DNA of 8,418 nt from Bacteroides sp. (lineage in GTDB: Bacteria; Bacteroidota; Bacteroidia; Bacteroidales; Bacteroidaceae), in contig DXLM01000100.1 of assembly GCA_019414725.1 (NCBI GenBank), forward strand, positions 1 through 8,418, in the 5' to 3' direction. Below the pieces are notes generated by a model. The model was not told where the DNA came from. It saw only the letters and a list, made by a program, of their open reading frames with translations, and made no database searches. Below are positions 7,108-8,418 of the stretch, piece after piece (the stretch's first letter is position 1; each line of letters begins with the position of its first letter). A program made the translations under genes and the position numbers.

Positions 7108-8268
7108 TTATTGTTTTTTTACTAATATGGTTTCTCCCTTTTTCTCAAACTTGACGTCGGATACACGATGAATGATGTCTAGTGCAAAGTCCAAAGGCTT
7201 GTTGCGGAAAATAACTCCGGTGAATTTCATGGTTTCTAATTCCTTGGATGCTATTTGAATATCTACATTATAGCATCGGGACAGACGGGCTATCAGCAAG
7301 GGAAATGGCATTGCGTCAAATTCCATAGCGCCCTCAGTCCATGAAATATAGAATTCAGGATCTACTTTGTAAACTTTTGATTGTGCAGAAGAGTAATGTT
7401 CGCCTGGTAGTAGATAATATTCACCTGATGGAGCATTTACCTTTAATTTTCCTTCAATCAAGGTTACTGATAATTCTTCATCGGGATAAGCCGAGATATT
7501 GAAAGTTGTTCCTAATACATAAATAGTATGGTCGTGTGTTTTTATTATGAAAGGGCGGGCTTCATCGTGTGTAACCTCAAACATGGCCTCTCCTTCCAAA
7601 GTAACTTCCCGGGTATCTCCGAATTGAACCGGAAAGTTGATATGGGAGTCCGCATTCATTTTTACTTTTGTGCCGTCAGCCAGTACTATTGCGTATTCCG
7701 AGCCTTTGGGTACTATGATTTTATTCTGTAATAATTCAGCATCCGGTTCTGGTTTATGAGGATAATTACTTTCTTGTGGGAATGTGATCTCTCCATTGTT
7801 GATACGACTTCCATTGATTTCCCGTTGGCTGTTATAAAGTGGAACTACAGACTGGTTTGCTTGTACCCAGGTGGCTTTAGGAGTTTCTGGATTTTGGGAA
7901 AGAGGTGATTGTTGTGATTGTTCGCTTTGGGTAATAACAGGTGCTAGGTTCCGGTCATTGAAATATAAAATGGAGGTAATCCCTATCAGTATTGCTATTG
8001 CAGCGGCTGAGGAATAGACTACGATACGGCGGTAAATACTACCGGATTGGTTACAACGATTTTGAAGTGACTTCCATGAGCCTTCTTTATCAAACTGATG
8101 TAATAAGTTAAGTTGGTTGTTTACATGATGGAGTGAAAGTAACTTCACAAAAATTTCTCTATGCGATGCGTCCTTTGCAATCCATTGCTTTAATTCTTCA
8201 AATTCCTGTTCATTGAGTTGATGGGACAGGTATTTTTGAATTAGGATTTCTGTTTTATTCTTTTGCAT
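7108..8268 (-). CDS. FecR-family transmembrane anti-sigma factor
   Basis: The product is 386 residues from ATG at 8268; a GTG at 8298 in the same frame would add ten residues but gives a poor N-terminus. Residues 1-80 are a cytoplasmic anti-sigma region (ILIQKYLSHQLNEQEFEELK, then a helical stretch). Residues about 82-103 form one membrane helix (VVYSSAAAIAILIGITSILY). Residues about 104-182 are a polar linker rich in Gln, Ser, Asn and Pro. Residues about 183-280 are the FecR domain (IIVPKGSEYAIVLADGTKV, EVTLEGEAMFEVTHD, VLGTTFNISAY). Residues about 315-384 are a DUF4974-type, STN-like domain. The protein would hold an ECF sigma factor inactive, or help activate it, in response to contact between its periplasmic end and the STN domain of the transporter encoded next. 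It sits between a sigma gene tail and susC, the standard order. At 386 residues it is somewhat long for the family, mainly because of the linker. Confidence 0.95.
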   Translation of the reverse strand: MQKNKTEILIQKYLSHQLNEQEFEELKQWIAKDASHREIFVKLLSLHHVNNQLNLLHQFDKEGSWKSLQNRCNQSGSIYRRIVVYSSAAAIAILIGITSILYFNDRNLAPVITQSEQSQQSPLSQNPETPKATWVQANQSVVPLYNSQREINGSRINNGEITFPQESNYPHKPEPDAELLQNKIIVPKGSEYAIVLADGTKVKMNADSHINFPVQFGDTREVTLEGEAMFEVTHDEARPFIIKTHDHTIYVLGTTFNISAYPDEELSVTLIEGKLKVNAPSGEYYLLPGEHYSSAQSKVYKVDPEFYISWTEGAMEFDAMPFPLLIARLSRCYNVDIQIASKELETMKFTGVIFRNKPLDFALDIIHRVSDVKFEKKGETILVKKQ

Positions 8269-8334
8269 AATTGTTGTACTGTTTAACAGAAGTATCACAA
8301 TTACACAAAATGGGTGACAAAAATCTGAAGAAAT
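8269..8334 (-). promoter_or_regulatory. Sigma factor to fecR intergenic gap
   Basis: These 66 AT-rich bases separate the sigma stop from the fecR ATG. They contain an 11-base inverted repeat at 8279-8289. A TACTTCTG at 8294-8287 on the minus strand has one mismatch to the Bacteroides -7 element TAnnTTTG, but the nearest usable TTTG is 23 bases upstream rather than 19-21, so I do not call a promoter. No Shine-Dalgarno sequence is evident. Read-through from the sigma gene is the simplest way fecR is expressed. Confidence 0.3.
8279..8289. repeat. Short inverted repeat upstream of fecR
   Basis: CTGTTTAACAG has two 5-base arms (CTGTT and AACAG) around one base. It ends 10 bases before the fecR ATG. 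A near-identical element lies upstream of susC at 7090-7100. It may be an operator or a weak hairpin over the start, or it may be chance in AT-rich DNA. Confidence 0.35.
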
Positions 8335-8418
8335 TTATAAATTAAATAAGATTAGGATTTCTGTCATATTGAAACGACGCAACATTTTTAGTGCGCGTGA
8401 TAGGTGGGTTTTTACTGT
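8335..8418 (-). CDS. ECF RNA polymerase sigma factor, C-terminal fragment (region 4.2)
   Basis: The frame enters from the right edge and runs 27 codons to TAA at 8337-8335. It reads TVKTHLSRALKMLRRF followed by a hydrophobic tail, NMTEILILFNL. The TVKTHLSRAL segment is the recognition helix of the sigma-70 region 4 helix-turn-helix in ECF (RpoE-like) sigma factors, usually preceded by a Ser-Pro or similar turn that lies outside the window. Only the last part of a protein normally near 180 residues is present, so its start, region 2 and promoter specificity cannot be judged. The stop lies 66 bases before the FecR ATG, the usual sigma/anti-sigma pairing. The fragment is short, but both the motif and the position fit. 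Confidence 0.85.
   Translation of the reverse strand, partial: TVKTHLSRALKMLRRFNMTEILILFNL

Noticed and set aside
8287..8294. Possible -7 promoter element (TACTTCTG) upstream of fecR
   Set aside because: It has one mismatch and the nearest TTTG is 23 bases away, outside the 19-21 spacing of the Bacteroides housekeeping promoter; weak matches are common in AT-rich DNA.
8269..8298. GTG start at 8298 for the FecR protein
   Set aside because: It adds a hydrophobic, unconserved-looking extension; ATG at 8268 gives a normal anti-sigma N-terminus (MQKNKTEILIQKYL).

Overview
The window is one uninterrupted minus-strand gene block from a Bacteroidota genome, most likely a gut Bacteroides or Phocaeicola-type organism. 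The evidence is a SusC/SusD outer-membrane pair, a FecR anti-sigma factor with a DUF4974-type C-terminus, an ECF sigma tail of the usual Bacteroides form, AT-rich starts without clear Shine-Dalgarno sequences, and moderate GC content. No RNA genes, insertion sequences, CRISPR arrays or convincing terminators were seen. Every gene reads right to left, so transcription enters at the high-coordinate end.

Layout in the direction of transcription: (1) 8418-8335, the last 27 codons of an ECF sigma factor (region 4.2), cut by the window edge. (2) 8268-7108, a FecR-type anti-sigma factor with a cytoplasmic N-terminus, one membrane helix, an unusually long periplasmic linker, a FecR domain and an STN-like C-terminus. 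(3) 7052-3735, a SusC/RagA TonB-dependent transporter with an N-terminal STN signalling domain. (4) 3714-2224, its SusD/RagB surface lipoprotein partner. (5) 2205-1039, a secreted protein with an N-terminal thioredoxin domain (WCGPC) and a long C-terminal region I do not recognise. (6) 1037 to the left edge, a second secreted thiol-disulfide protein of TlpA type, cut just before its expected CxxC motif. Gaps between the genes are 66, 55, 20 (or 8), 18 and 1 bases, so genes 3 to 6 look like one operon.

Inferred working model: the SusCD pair captures a ligand at the cell surface. Ligand-loaded SusC signals through its STN domain to the C-terminus of FecR, which frees or activates the ECF sigma factor, which in turn raises susCD transcription. 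This is the trans-envelope arrangement known from FecIRA and from many host-glycan loci of Bacteroides. The unusual part is the cargo end. The first two genes after susD encode extracytoplasmic thioredoxin-fold proteins rather than glycoside hydrolases or sulfatases. That hints at a ligand or imported product that needs thiol-disulfide handling, or at protection of the system's own cysteines. The ligand cannot be read from this window, and further operon genes may lie beyond the left edge.
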